Shown: positions 26,952 to 36,676, counted from the first letter of the stretch. The stretch: 64,000 nucleotides of DNA from Vibrio kanaloae (GCF_024347535.1 NZ_AP025498.1:496001-560000); one strand, 5' to 3'. Program-made: numbers and translations. Notes: a model not told the origin generated them from the letters alone.

Positions 26952-27749
26952 ATGCCACAACAGAACATCAAATTTATCGCTGCTGATATGGACGGCACTC
27001 TGCTTAATGAACACGGGAAGTTAGACCCGGAATTTTTCAAGCTTTATGAGCGCTTAGAAGCCCAAGACATTATTTTTGCTGCGGCATCGGGTCGTCAGTA
27101 CTACAGCTTGATGGAAACCTTTGCTCCACTTAAAGATCGCATGATGTTCGTTGCTGAAAACGGCACATTGGTGATGCACAAAGGCCAAGAGCTTTATAGC
27201 TGCTTGCTTGATACCGATGCCATCAAAGAGATCATTAAAGAAGCTCGTGCTATTGAAGGCGCGCATGTGGTGCTATGCGGTAAGAAATCAGCATACATCG
27301 AAACTAAAGATGAGCGTGCTCTAGCTGAGATCTCCAAGTACTATCACCGCCGTGAGCAAGTCGAAGACTTGCTGGCGGTAGAAGATGATTTTATTAAGGT
27401 AGCTATCTGCCATTTTGATGGTTCACAAGAGAAAGTGAATCCAAGCATCAACGCCAAGTTTGGTGACAATTACCAAGTGGTGGTAAGTGCGAAAATTTGG
27501 CTGGATGTGATGAACGCAGAGGCATCAAAAGGTGCGGCGATTAAACATCTACAAAACACACTCGGCTTCACTTACGAGCAGACAATGAGTTTTGGTGATT
27601 ATCTAAATGACTTGGAAATGCTTAAAGAGAGCTACCACTCTTACGCAATGGAAAACGCACATCCTAAGCTAAAAGAGATCGCACGTTTTGGCGCGCCAAG
27701 TAACGTTGATGCGGGTGTGTTCCAAGTACTAGAGAAGCTGCTAGCGTAA
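26952..27749 (+). CDS. Cof-type HAD-IIB sugar phosphatase (YbjI/SupH-like)
   Basis: 265 residues. HAD motif I is 'FIAADMDGTLLNEHGKL' (Asp12 and Asp14 by count from the ATG), motif II 'AAASGRQY', and motif IV 'SFGDYLNDLEML', with the Cof-type C2 cap between. 'SKGAAIKHLQNTLGF' is the typical Lys-containing motif III. Such enzymes are cytoplasmic and dephosphorylate sugar phosphates or flavin phosphates with broad specificity. A GGTAAG lies just upstream. The gene stands alone between the palindromic element and a strong terminator. Confidence 0.9.
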   Translation: MPQQNIKFIAADMDGTLLNEHGKLDPEFFKLYERLEAQDIIFAAASGRQYYSLMETFAPLKDRMMFVAENGTLVMHKGQELYSCLLDTDAIKEIIKEARAIEGAHVVLCGKKSAYIETKDERALAEISKYYHRREQVEDLLAVEDDFIKVAICHFDGSQEKVNPSINAKFGDNYQVVVSAKIWLDVMNAEASKGAAIKHLQNTLGFTYEQTMSFGDYLNDLEMLKESYHSYAMENAHPKLKEIARFGAPSNVDAGVFQVLEKLLA

Positions 27750-27777
27750 CGTGGTAAAGCTCAATCAGATTGTTATC

Positions 27778-27811
27778 AAAGCCAACTCGGTAATATGAGT
27801 TGGCTTTTTTG
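27778..27811 (+). terminator. Intrinsic terminator after the Cof phosphatase
   Basis: AAAGCCAACTC pairs with GAGTTGGCTTT around an 8-base loop, followed by TTTTGTTGG. Confidence 0.88.
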
Positions 27812-27930
27812 TTGGTTACTGGTTCATCGAGTTTAATTTGAACGCTTGTTCAAATCATTGTAGTCTTAGTGACAAAGATGGGTATCCACTTTGAATTGGA
27901 TACGCCTTAGTAACGATAATTGGAATGATT

Positions 27931-28578
27931 ATGAGCAACAAACTTCAACTTGATATTATTTCTGACGTAATGTGCCCGTGGTGCGTGGTCGGTTACAAAA
28001 ACTTAGAGCAAGCCGTTTCAGAACTTGGCTTAGAACAACAGGTTGAACTTGAATGGCAGCCGTTTGAGCTCAACCCTGATATGCCACAAGAGGGTGAAAA
28101 CCTGCGTGATCACATCATGAGAAAGTACGGTTCTAGCGCAGAAGAGAGTCAACGTTCACGTGAACAGCTTGCGGCTCGTGGAAAAGCGGTTGGGTTCGAT
28201 TTCAATTTCTATGACAGCATGAGAATGGTCAATTCACGTCATCTACATGTGCTTCTCGATTTTGCACTAGCGCACGGTAAACAGACTGAGTTAAAGCTAC
28301 GCTTTTTTACTGCTCACTTCACAGAGCAGAAAGACCTGTCTGACCTTGAAGTCATGGCACAAGAACTTGAAGCGGTTGGGCTAAACTCAACGAAGGCACT
28401 GAAGCGCCTAAAGAACACCGACAACTTGAAGCAAATTGAAGCGCAAGAGTTTGAATGGCAACGCATGGGCATCTCAGCTGTTCCTACTGTGGTGTTCAAC
28501 CGTAAGAGTGCAGTAACGGGCGCGCAGACGGTAGAAACGTACAAGCAGATTCTTCAAGAGCTTATTGCTGAATCATAA
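27931..28578 (+). CDS. DsbA-family oxidoreductase, FrnE-like
   Basis: About 215 residues. A thioredoxin fold with active site 'DVMCPWCVVGYKNLE' (CxxC near residue 14-17) interrupted by a helical insertion, and the cis-proline loop 'GISAVPTVVFN' near the end. This is the FrnE/2-hydroxychromene-2-carboxylate-isomerase-like cytoplasmic branch of the DsbA family: no signal peptide is present. A dithiol oxidoreductase role in oxidative stress is known for a Deinococcus FrnE. ATG at 27931 follows GGA at proper distance, while 27925 does not. The ycaQ remnant starts 35 bp downstream, probably in the same transcript. Confidence 0.87.
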   Translation: MSNKLQLDIISDVMCPWCVVGYKNLEQAVSELGLEQQVELEWQPFELNPDMPQEGENLRDHIMRKYGSSAEESQRSREQLAARGKAVGFDFNFYDSMRMVNSRHLHVLLDFALAHGKQTELKLRFFTAHFTEQKDLSDLEVMAQELEAVGLNSTKALKRLKNTDNLKQIEAQEFEWQRMGISAVPTVVFNRKSAVTGAQTVETYKQILQELIAES

Positions 28579-28612
28579 ACGGATCATTGGTATCAATTAG
28601 AGTCTGAATTAC

Positions 28613-29814
28613 ATGGAATCATTGTCACTCGCTCAAGCGCAAAAAATTGTATTGCTTTCGCAAAAGCTCCCCCCAAAGAAGCAACGCAATGGCAGCGCTT
28701 TGGCGAATACCCTGTCTGCGATTGAAAACCTTGGGTATGTGCAAATCGATACCATCTCTGTGATTCAGCGAGCCCACCATCATACGTTGTGGAATCGTAA
28801 TCAAGACTACCAATTGAACCATCTTGATAAGCTGCTAGAGCGTCGAGAGGTGTTTGAGTATTGGTCGCACGCCGCCGCGTATTTACCCATGCGAGATTAC
28901 CGTTTCAGCCTGCATCGAAAGAATGGGTTTGCGAGCGGTAAGCTCAAGCATTGGTATAAAAAAGACGACGCACTCATGGCGCATGTTCTCAAACGTATTG
29001 AGAGTGAAGGGCCATTAATGGCCAAAGACTTTGAAGGGGATAGACCAAACCCTGGTGGATGGGGCGGAAAACCTGCCAAACAGGCGCTAGAGACTTTGTT
29101 TATGCAGGTAACTTAATGGTGCCGAGCCGAGTGAACTTTCATAAGGTGTATGACCTAACCGAGCGAGTTTTACCAAGCGGAATTGATACCTCTGAGCCGA
29201 CAGAACAAGAGTACATCGAGCATCTGATAACACGTTATTTAGAGGCTAACGGAGTTGGAATAGCGTCGGAAATGAGCTATCTCCTTAAGAATACGAAACC
29301 ACTGATTCAGAAAACACTCCAACAGATGTTTGAAGATAAACAAGTCGTGAAGGTGGATATTCAGGGTTCTGAATATTATGTGTTGCCTGATGCGTTTGAA
29401 CTGCTGAATCAGCCTCTTTCTCGAACTAGGTTAAAGATACTTTCTCCGTTCGATAATCTGTTGATTCAACGCAAGCGAATACAATCACTGTTCAATTTTA
29501 ACTACCTTCTTGAGTGCTATGTTCCTGAAGCCAAGCGTCAGTTTGGTTACTTTAGTTTACCAATTCTGTGGCAAAGTGGGCTGGTGGCACGAATGGATTG
29601 TAAGGTTGACAGGAAGAGTCGAATATTTCATATCCGTAACTTGGTTGTTGAAGACAGAGTTAAAAGTCATGAGTCATTGATTCACGCTTTATGCAATGAA
29701 CTTAAGCATTTTATGGTGTTCAATCAGTGTGATGAGATGATTGTTTCCACCACCACCACGCCCACAAACTTTGGTCAAGGCTTGATGGAGCATTGGCATA
29801 GTGGTCGCCGTTAA
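28613..29814 (+). pseudogene. ycaQ: ycaQ-like winged-helix DNA glycosylase gene, frameshifted
   Basis: Two overlapping frames together make one YcaQ/DUF1006 protein of about 400 residues: 28613-29116 gives the N-terminal 167 residues ('GSALANTLSAIENLGYVQIDTIS', 'QRAHHHTLWNR') and the next frame continues with 'NLMVPSRVNFHKVYDLTERVLP' to 29814. YcaQ-type HTH_42 proteins unhook DNA interstrand crosslinks. The break lies at 29104-29109 (ATGCAGGTAAC): one extra G would restore 'LFMQGNLMVPSR'. So there has been a one-base deletion, or a sequencing error at a short G-run. If real, the product ends after 167 residues and lacks the C-terminal half. Confidence 0.85.
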
Positions 29815-29950
29815 GTCTTAATGCTTAATCTCGATATATCTGATTTGATAAATACTTTGCATTTGCAATAGTCACAGTGTCCAATGTCGGTTAAGACAAT
29901 ATTGACCGAAAAACCTTACTTTTTAAGGTGTTAAATAGGAATCTCGCTTC

Positions 29951-30289
29951 ATGCGAAAATCAGATAAGAAAATAGAGAATCAAATCAGAGACGTACTAAC
30001 GGACGTTTGCGAAGACACGTTGAAAAGCTATGACGGTTTTTTGTGGGTAACGCACGTGGTCAACTTTTCCTCTTTCCCGCAAAGCTTAAAAATCATCTGC
30101 GTATTCGATACCAATCAGGATAGAACTAACTTTTTGAATGGCGAAGGCAAGCAGAGTGTTTCTGAGGCAACCCAAAAGGCGTTTAATCAGGTTGGGATCC
30201 AACTGAAGAATATCGATAAGCATGTCAGTTACGATACACAGGAAAACTGTGACCGTGATCACCAAGGGAAATGGAGTAAGAGGTTGTAA
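29951..30289 (+). CDS. Conserved hypothetical protein
   Basis: 112 residues, soluble, no signal peptide or membrane helix. It starts 'RKSDKKIENQIRDVLTDVCED' (helical) and continues with a likely alternating strand segment ('LKIICVFDTN'), then 'KNIDKHVSYDTQENCDRDHQGKW'. I recall relatives in other vibrios and Shewanella that are sometimes labelled Fis-family regulators, but no Fis helix-turn-helix is visible, so that label is doubtful. It stands alone between ycaQ and the DeoR gene. Function unknown; the gene itself looks real from composition and the start context. Confidence 0.7.
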   Translation: MRKSDKKIENQIRDVLTDVCEDTLKSYDGFLWVTHVVNFSSFPQSLKIICVFDTNQDRTNFLNGEGKQSVSEATQKAFNQVGIQLKNIDKHVSYDTQENCDRDHQGKWSKRL

Positions 30290-30390
30290 GCGTTTTGGTG
30301 GGGGCTCACAAGTGGTGGCCCTCGTGATGATGCTTTCCCAATACTGATAATCGGGACTCGACGAATGCTATTTGGAAAATTTGCTTATCA

Positions 30391-31146
30391 TTAACAGATA
30401 GCTTGAATGCCTTTTTCTTCAAGTTCTTCAATAACACTAGTGGATAAGTTTTTGTCAGTAATGACACCATCAAGTGTATCCAGGTCTAAGGCGTGAAAGG
30501 TTGCAATTCGACCATACTTAGTAGAGTCAGATATTAGGTAGTTGGCTTGTGCTGCTTTTACAATGGCCTTTTTAACCAACACTTTATTTTCGTTTGGTGT
30601 CGATAAGCCTTTTAAACTCCAAGAAGAAGAGGAAATAAACGCAATATCAATATTCATCCCTGCCAAGAACTCAGCGACTTTCCCACCAACACTCGATTGG
30701 TTCTCTCGATCGACTTTACCACCCGTATGATAAATCTCGCATGGTGAGTGGTTCATTAAATAAGCCGCGATTGAGAAGTCATTGGTGATGATTAACAGAT
30801 CTTCACGTGTTGTTAACTGATGGGCGATTTCCAATGAGGTCGTTCCTGCATCTAAATAGACAGTGGCATCTTTTTCGATAAGTTGGGCAGCAAGCTTACC
30901 GATTTGGACCTTTTCGTTTGCTTGTTGTTCTACTTTAGCATCATGAGACAGCTCGCGATGCAAGGCTTGAGCTAATTGGACCCCTCCAGATACTGAAACG
31001 ACTTTTCCAGAAGCTTCCAGCTTTACTATGTCTCGACGAATGGTCATGTGTGACACGTCGAGCTGTTCGACTAACTCAGAAATACTAATCACTTCTTGGT
31101 GTGATAACAGTGACAAAATGGTTCTCTGACGCTCTGCTGGAATCAT
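30391..31146 (-). CDS. DeoR-family regulator of the threonate operon
   Basis: 251 residues: N-terminal helix-turn-helix 'VISISELVEQLDVSHMTIRRDIVKL' (about 18-42) and a DeoR sugar-phosphate sensor domain with 'VYLDAGTTSLEIAHQL', 'IYHTGGKVDRENQSSVGG' and 'ADSTKYGR'-like 'SDSTKYGRIATFHAL'. It resembles YgbI-type regulators that sit next to tetronate catabolism genes. It is divergent from ltnD across a 280-bp gap, and most likely represses the operon until a phosphorylated tetronate intermediate appears. Inducer and operator are inferred. The gap has a TATAAT at 31358 but I see no clear inverted-repeat operator. Confidence 0.87.
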   Translation of the reverse strand: MIPAERQRTILSLLSHQEVISISELVEQLDVSHMTIRRDIVKLEASGKVVSVSGGVQLAQALHRELSHDAKVEQQANEKVQIGKLAAQLIEKDATVYLDAGTTSLEIAHQLTTREDLLIITNDFSIAAYLMNHSPCEIYHTGGKVDRENQSSVGGKVAEFLAGMNIDIAFISSSSWSLKGLSTPNENKVLVKKAIVKAAQANYLISDSTKYGRIATFHALDLDTLDGVITDKNLSTSVIEELEEKGIQAIC

Positions 31147-31427
31147 GGTTTTCTTCTATGTTCTTGTTTTTCATCATCCTAACAACCTTTACCTCATTTG
31201 TGAAGATCTGTGAACTTATGTTCCCTATTTGGGCTTTAAAGTGTGATATCCGCCTTTTACGTGAATTTTTGCTGCCTCTAAAGGACTAAATTGAGTGGTT
31301 GTGTTAATTTTTGTTAAAAATGTGACTTATCACTAAGTCGTTGGTATCTACTTCACATATAATCACAAACATAAACAAGAATTAACAAGCTTAAAGTTTA
31401 CGAAATTACCAAGAAGGCATTGATATT

Positions 31428-32342
31428 ATGAGTGAAGTTCAATCTGTCGGAGTGATCGGTTTAGGTTCAATGGGAATGGGCGCAGCGAAATCATGTGTGC
31501 GTGCTGGCCTTGATGTCTATGGTTTTGACCTAAATGCACAAGCATTAGAAGAGCTGGGTTCGTTTGGTGCAAAAGCGGTATCGACGAATGCTGTCGAGTT
31601 TGCAGACAAACTTGATTCTGTTTTGGTATTAGTTGTGAATGCTGCTCAAGTTAACACGGTACTGTTTAAGACTGGTCTTGCGGCGGCACTAAGACCTAAC
31701 ACGCCAGTTATGGTCTCGGCTACGATCTCAGCAGAAGACGCGAAACAAATCGAAGCTCAGCTTGCTGAATATGAGCTTGTGATGCTGGATGCGCCAGTGT
31801 CCGGCGGTGCAGTAAAAGCAGAAGCAGGCGAAATGACGATTATGGCTTCAGGTGCGGCGACCACATTTGAAGCACTGGCTCCGGTACTTGATGCAACTGC
31901 CGCGAAAGTCTACAACATCGGTGAGGACATTGGCCTTGGTGCGACCGTTAAGATTATCCACCAGTTACTAGCAGGTGTTCATATTGCTGCGGGCGCTGAA
32001 GCGATGGCACTCGCCGCACGCGCTAACATTCCGCTTGATTTGATGTACGACGTTGTGACGAATGCAGCAGGTAACTCTTGGATGTTCGAGAACCGCATGA
32101 AGCACGTAGTCGATGGTGATTACTCTCCAAAATCTATGGTTGATATCTTTGTGAAGGATTTGAACTTGGTATCAGATACCGCTCAAGACCTGAATTTCCC
32201 ACTTCCACTATCAAGTGCTGCACTAAATATGTTCGTTAGCGCGAGCAATGCAGGCTTTGGTCAAGAAGACGACAGCGCTGTGATTAAAGTCTTCCAAGGT
32301 ATTGATCTTCCTGGTGTAAGTACGTCAAAGGTGGAGAAGTAA
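31428..32342 (+). CDS. ltnD: L-threonate dehydrogenase LtnD
   Basis: 304 residues of the 3-hydroxyisobutyrate dehydrogenase family. The NAD-binding motif is 'GVIGLGSMGMGAAKSCVRAG' (about 8-27), the substrate loop 'LDAPVSGGAVKAEAGEMTIM' (about 121-140), and the catalytic Lys is in 'GATVKIIHQLLAGVHIA' (about 172-188). It oxidises L-threonate at C2 to 2-oxo-tetronate. The tail and context (otnK, otnC, otnI directly downstream) distinguish it from tartronate-semialdehyde reductase. It is the first gene of a six-gene operon. Confidence 0.9.
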   Translation: MSEVQSVGVIGLGSMGMGAAKSCVRAGLDVYGFDLNAQALEELGSFGAKAVSTNAVEFADKLDSVLVLVVNAAQVNTVLFKTGLAAALRPNTPVMVSATISAEDAKQIEAQLAEYELVMLDAPVSGGAVKAEAGEMTIMASGAATTFEALAPVLDATAAKVYNIGEDIGLGATVKIIHQLLAGVHIAAGAEAMALAARANIPLDLMYDVVTNAAGNSWMFENRMKHVVDGDYSPKSMVDIFVKDLNLVSDTAQDLNFPLPLSSAALNMFVSASNAGFGQEDDSAVIKVFQGIDLPGVSTSKVEK

Positions 32343-32344
32343 TC

Positions 32345-33601
32345 ATGTTATTAGGTGTAATTGCAGACGACTTCACTGGTGCAACAGACATTGCAGGTTT
32401 CTTGGTTGAAAACGGTATGCGCACTGTTCAATTAAATGGCATTCCTACAGGAGAGTTTGACGCATCAGCAGATGCTGTGGTGATCAGCCTTAAATCTCGC
32501 TCTTGCCCAGTTGACGAAGCGGTAACTGATTCTGTTGCTGCGCTTAAATGGCTTCAATCTCAAGGTTGCCAACAGTTTTATTTTAAATACTGCTCAACGT
32601 TCGACAGTACTGCTGAGGGCAACATCGGTCCCGTAACAGATGCACTTTTGGCTGAACTTGGAGAATCTTTCACTATGGTTTGCCCTGCATTACCAGTAAA
32701 TGGTCGCACGGTTTACAACGGTCACTTGTTTGTTTTTGGTGAGTTGCTCAGTGATTCAGGTATGCGTAATCACCCTGTTACACCAATGACGGATTCAAGT
32801 GTGGTTCGAATGATGGACGCACAATCAGAAGGTGTTTCCGGTTTAGTTAACTTTCAAACGATTGAACAGGGCTCTGATGCGGTTACCGCTCGTTTTAACG
32901 AACTCAAAGCTCAAGGTAGTCGCTACGCTGTGGTAGACGCATTTAATGCCGAGCACTTGGTGACGTTAGGTCAAGCAGCTAAATCTCTGAAACTAATCAC
33001 AGGTGGCTCAGGCTTAGCTGCTGGTATCGCTAAAAATTGGACAGAACATCTTGCTGACCAAAGTGATGCAAAACATGCAGGTAGCCCAGTCAAAGCACCA
33101 ACCGTTGTGTTCTCTGGTTCTTGTTCATTGATGACTAACCAACAAGTTGCGGTATACAAGCAGCTTGCTCCTCATTTTGTTATCGATGTGAAGGCTTGCT
33201 TAACCAATGATCAATACGCCAATGAAGTGTTCGATTGGGTGATGACCAATAACCAAGGTGAATTTGCTCCTTTGGTTTATGCAACCGCAGATGCTGCCGA
33301 ACTTAAAGCAATTCAAGAAAAATACGGCGCACACACTTCAAGCTACGCCGTTGAACAGTTTTTTAGTCAACTCGCTATCAAACTAAAACAACATGGCGTG
33401 AAAAACTTCATCGTTGCTGGTGGTGAAACCTCTGGTGTCGTAACTCAAAGCTTAGGGGTAAAAGGTTTCCATATCGGTCCTCAAATTACACCGGGTGTAC
33501 CTTGGGTGAAATCGGTTGAAGGTGAACTTTGTCTGGCTCTTAAGTCAGGCAATTTTGGTGACGAAAACTTCTTTGCTAAAGCACAGTCATTTTTTCTATA
33601 G
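32345..33601 (+). CDS. otnK: 3-oxo-tetronate kinase OtnK
   Basis: 418 residues of the DUF1537 (four-carbon acid sugar kinase) family. N-terminal 'GVIADDFTGATDIAGFLVENG' (about 4-24) is the sugar-acid-binding signature, and C-terminal 'FIVAGGETSGVVTQSLGVKGF' with 'GPQITPGVPW' binds ATP. It phosphorylates 3-oxo-tetronate at C4. The start follows ltnD by two bases with GGAG upstream, so translation is probably coupled. Confidence 0.93.
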   Translation: MLLGVIADDFTGATDIAGFLVENGMRTVQLNGIPTGEFDASADAVVISLKSRSCPVDEAVTDSVAALKWLQSQGCQQFYFKYCSTFDSTAEGNIGPVTDALLAELGESFTMVCPALPVNGRTVYNGHLFVFGELLSDSGMRNHPVTPMTDSSVVRMMDAQSEGVSGLVNFQTIEQGSDAVTARFNELKAQGSRYAVVDAFNAEHLVTLGQAAKSLKLITGGSGLAAGIAKNWTEHLADQSDAKHAGSPVKAPTVVFSGSCSLMTNQQVAVYKQLAPHFVIDVKACLTNDQYANEVFDWVMTNNQGEFAPLVYATADAAELKAIQEKYGAHTSSYAVEQFFSQLAIKLKQHGVKNFIVAGGETSGVVTQSLGVKGFHIGPQITPGVPWVKSVEGELCLALKSGNFGDENFFAKAQSFFL

Positions 33602-33612
33602 GTGGTGATTCG

Positions 33613-34278
33613 ATGGGTAATAATTTAATGAATGTACAGCCACTTTTGAGCGAGCAGCAGTTGCGTGGACAAATGGTCACGCTCGCTCGTTCAATGTTCG
33701 AACGAGGTTACGCGACAGGTGGCGCTGGTAACCTATCTATAAAATTGCCAAATGGGCATTTTCTAGCAACACCAACAGGCTCTTCATTTGGTCGTCTTGT
33801 GGCTGAGGAATTGTCGGTTGTTGATATCGATGGTAACCATATTTCAGGTAAAAAGCCTTCGAAAGAGGTCGAATTCCACTTAGCTATTTACCGTAACAAT
33901 CCTGTATGCAATGCGATTGTTCATCTGCACTCTACCTATCTTACCGCACTGTCGTGTCTTGAAGGGTTGGATCGTAACAACGCGATTAAGGCTTTCACAC
34001 CGTATTTCGTGATGCGAATTGGTGAGTTACCAGTGATTCCTTACTTACGGCCTGGTGACCCACAAATCGCTGAAGAATTGGCAAAGCGAGCGGGAGACTA
34101 TCGAGCATTTTTGTTGGCGAATCACGGCCCAGTAGTAACAGGCACTGACTTTGTTGATGCCGTTGATAACGCTGAAGAGCTAGAAGAGACCGCCAAATTA
34201 GCATTCTTATTGAAAGGGAATGATATCCGTTACCTAACGGACGAAGAAGTGATGGATTTAAAAGGGAGAGGCAAATAA
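33613..34278 (+). CDS. otnC: 3-oxo-tetronate 4-phosphate decarboxylase OtnC
   Basis: 221 residues of the class II aldolase/adducin family. Metal ligands are in 'AIVHLHSTYLTALS' (two His near residue 102-104) and the later 'HGPVVTG' motif; 'GGAGNLSIKLPNG' near the N-terminus is the phosphate-binding loop. It removes CO2 from 3-oxo-tetronate 4-phosphate, giving dihydroxyacetone phosphate. AGGTGG precedes the ATG; a second ATG five codons on is possible. Its TAA overlaps the ATG of otnI. Confidence 0.92.
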   Translation: MGNNLMNVQPLLSEQQLRGQMVTLARSMFERGYATGGAGNLSIKLPNGHFLATPTGSSFGRLVAEELSVVDIDGNHISGKKPSKEVEFHLAIYRNNPVCNAIVHLHSTYLTALSCLEGLDRNNAIKAFTPYFVMRIGELPVIPYLRPGDPQIAEELAKRAGDYRAFLLANHGPVVTGTDFVDAVDNAEELEETAKLAFLLKGNDIRYLTDEEVMDLKGRGK

Positions 34279-35054
34279 TGGCTAAGTTCGCAGCAAACTT
34301 AACGATGTTATTCACAGAAGTACCATTTATAGATCGTTTTGAGAAGGCACACCAAGAGGGCTTCAAAGCAGTTGAATACCTATTCCCTTATGCATTTGAG
34401 GCCGAAGAGCTTGCAGACAAAATGCAGAAATTTGGTTTTGAACAGGCGCTGTTCAATATGCCTCCTGGTGATTGGGACGCAGGTGAACGAGGCTTCGCTG
34501 CTATTCCTGGCCGTGAAGATGAGTTTAAAGCCAGCGTTGATACGGCACTTATGTACGCTAAAGTGCTGAACTGCAAGAAAGTTCATGCAATGTCGGGTTT
34601 GATGAATGACAACTTTACTCGACAGCAGCATGTAGAAACCTTCATTTCAAACATTCGATTTGCCGCAGATAAATTTGCCGAGCATGGTATCGAATTGATG
34701 ATTGAACCTCTTAACAACCGTGACGTTCCTAACTATTTTGTGGCGCATCAACGCAATGCTGTTGAGCTCATTAAGTTGGTAGCGCGTCCAAACGTAAAGC
34801 TGCAGCTAGACCTTTACCACGCGCAGATCATGGATGGTGATCTGAGTACATTGATTCGTGACGTTGCTGCTTATACTGGCCATATTCAAATCGCATCGGT
34901 ACCTGAAAGGCATGAGCCTTCTGAAGGTGAGTTGAGTTATTCACATCTATTTGATGTTTTGGATGACTCAGGCTACCAAGGCTGGATTGGCTGTGAATAC
35001 AACCCGAGAGCCTCGACTGAAGAAGGTTTGGGATGGTTAAAGCCCTATTTATAG
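34278..35054 (+). CDS. otnI: 2-oxo-tetronate isomerase OtnI
   Basis: 258 residues, a TIM-barrel of the hydroxypyruvate isomerase (Hyi) family: 'FAANLTMLFTEVPFIDRF' at the start, 'EPLNNRDVPNYFV' with a metal-binding Glu (near residue 143), 'LQLDLYHAQIMDGDL' with Asp and His ligands, and 'GCEYNPRASTEEGLGWL' with the second catalytic Glu at the end. It converts 2-oxo-tetronate to 3-oxo-tetronate between LtnD and OtnK. Its start overlaps the otnC stop (TAATG), a translational coupling. Confidence 0.93.
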   Translation: MAKFAANLTMLFTEVPFIDRFEKAHQEGFKAVEYLFPYAFEAEELADKMQKFGFEQALFNMPPGDWDAGERGFAAIPGREDEFKASVDTALMYAKVLNCKKVHAMSGLMNDNFTRQQHVETFISNIRFAADKFAEHGIELMIEPLNNRDVPNYFVAHQRNAVELIKLVARPNVKLQLDLYHAQIMDGDLSTLIRDVAAYTGHIQIASVPERHEPSEGELSYSHLFDVLDDSGYQGWIGCEYNPRASTEEGLGWLKPYL

Positions 35055-35221
35055 CAACAGTTAGTAAGCATAAGCTTTTAGCACTGATTCTTTAGTACGT
35101 AATAACACAATAAAGCAGCCCGAATAATAAGCCGCTGTATAGAAAGTACAGCAGGAGGCGCACCCATGTCTCTTGTATGCAACCCCTACACAACAAAAAT
35201 AGACATAAAAAGGAATACACA

Positions 35222-36676
35222 ATGGATGGAGCACTGATAGGCATCGTGATTGGCATTTTAGCCATGATGGGCATGATTATAAAAACAAGAATTCCAGTGG
35301 CGCTTGCGATGATTATCGCAAGTATCATCATGGGTCTGTTTGCTGGGATGGTACCCACAGAACTTATTAATGCAATCAAAGCGGGCTTTGGTGGCGTGCT
35401 TGGTGGTATTGGGTTAATTATCGCGTTTGGCGTAATCATGGGCGCATGTTTTGAGCGTTCTGGCGCTGCTGTAAGAATGGCAAAAACGTTTGTAAAGCTA
35501 TGTGGTAAAGGTCGTGAAGACTTGGCACTTGGTTTGACTGGTGTACTTGTTGCTATCCCAGTATTCTGTGACTCTGCGTACATCATTTTACACTCGCTTG
35601 TTCGCGCAATTTCACGTGATACAGGTAAGTCAGCGGTAGGTTTAGGGGTGACACTGGCACTTGGCCTACTGATCACCCACGCACTTGTTCCGCCAACACC
35701 GGGGCCAGTTGCTGTTGCGGGTATTCTAGGCGTTGATCTAGGTGAGTACATGATGTGGGGCTTGATGGTTTCGATCCCTATGATGCTACTTTCGATGATT
35801 TACATTCGCCGAGTAAGTAACGAGTACTACCGCGTACCAAACGGTGAAGCATGGATTACCAACCAAGCTGATTGGGCAAACCTTGAAAAAGTAAAAGAAA
35901 CAGATGACAGAGAGCTACCAAGTAACTTTTTATCATTCGGTCCAATTCTGCTGCCAATCGCATTCATCCTAATCAACACGCTTGTTGGCCAAGGTGACAC
36001 TGCACTACACAGCGTTATTTCGTTGATTGGTAACCCTGTGGTTGCCGTTGGTATCGGTGTTCTTATGGCGCTATACGGTCTTACTCGTCATATCGAGCGT
36101 AAAGACATGGTTAGCTCTATGGATGATGCTCTGTCTACTACAGGTCTAATTCTTGTGGTAACTGGCTGTGGTGGCGCAATGGGTGCAGTACTTAAAGCTT
36201 CTGGCGCTGGCCCCCAAGTGGCTGAAGCGATTGCAAGCAGCGGTATCCCACCACTACTTGTGCCATTGGCGATTGCATCTATGCTTCGTTTAATCCAAGG
36301 GTCAGCAACAGCTTCTATGATGGTTGCAGCAACTATGACGTTGCCATTGGTTGAAACTCTAGGCCTAGACCCCGTATTTGTTGCGCTTGCTTGTGCTGTT
36401 GGCCCTGTCGGTTTCTCACACTTAAACGACTCTTACTTCCATATTATTAACCGTACTTTAGGTATTACTGAACTTGCTGACCAAATTAAGATCTGGTCTG
36501 TATCTTCAACCGTCGCATGGGCAATCGGTGCAAGTATCATTATGATCTTGAACCTTATCTTTGGTAAAGGTGGTACGTTGATTGACCCACTTATCCCAAT
36601 CGCGGTTCTAGGTGCTGTATTTGTATGGCTAAAATCAAAAGAGAAATCACAAGTAAAGCCAGCAACTGCTAACTAA
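35222..36676 (+). CDS. GntP-family permease, probably for L-threonate
   Basis: About 484 residues with some 12-14 predicted membrane helices and many Gly/Ile/Leu-rich segments of the gluconate:H+ symporter family. Recognisable motifs are 'HALVPPTPGPVAVAGIL' (about 157-173), 'GCGGAMGAVLKASGAGPQVAE' region residues and 'RLIQGSATASMMVA' (about 359-372). It imports a sugar acid with protons; its place in the operon points to L-threonate or a related tetronate. The ATG at 35222 has AAAAGGAA upstream; the 167-bp gap before it is the longest in the operon and might hold a secondary promoter. Confidence 0.9.
   Translation: MDGALIGIVIGILAMMGMIIKTRIPVALAMIIASIIMGLFAGMVPTELINAIKAGFGGVLGGIGLIIAFGVIMGACFERSGAAVRMAKTFVKLCGKGREDLALGLTGVLVAIPVFCDSAYIILHSLVRAISRDTGKSAVGLGVTLALGLLITHALVPPTPGPVAVAGILGVDLGEYMMWGLMVSIPMMLLSMIYIRRVSNEYYRVPNGEAWITNQADWANLEKVKETDDRELPSNFLSFGPILLPIAFILINTLVGQGDTALHSVISLIGNPVVAVGIGVLMALYGLTRHIERKDMVSSMDDALSTTGLILVVTGCGGAMGAVLKASGAGPQVAEAIASSGIPPLLVPLAIASMLRLIQGSATASMMVAATMTLPLVETLGLDPVFVALACAVGPVGFSHLNDSYFHIINRTLGITELADQIKIWSVSSTVAWAIGASIIMILNLIFGKGGTLIDPLIPIAVLGAVFVWLKSKEKSQVKPATAN

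Noticed and set aside
29059..29814. Second half of ycaQ as an independent gene starting at 29059
   Set aside because: The residues before 'NLMVPSR' are out-of-frame overlap; the sequence continues the upstream YcaQ frame after a one-base loss.
35092..35751. 219-codon minus-strand frame opposite the GntP permease
   Set aside because: It is antisense to membrane-helix coding sequence and shows only the Ile/Pro/Ala bias expected from that.
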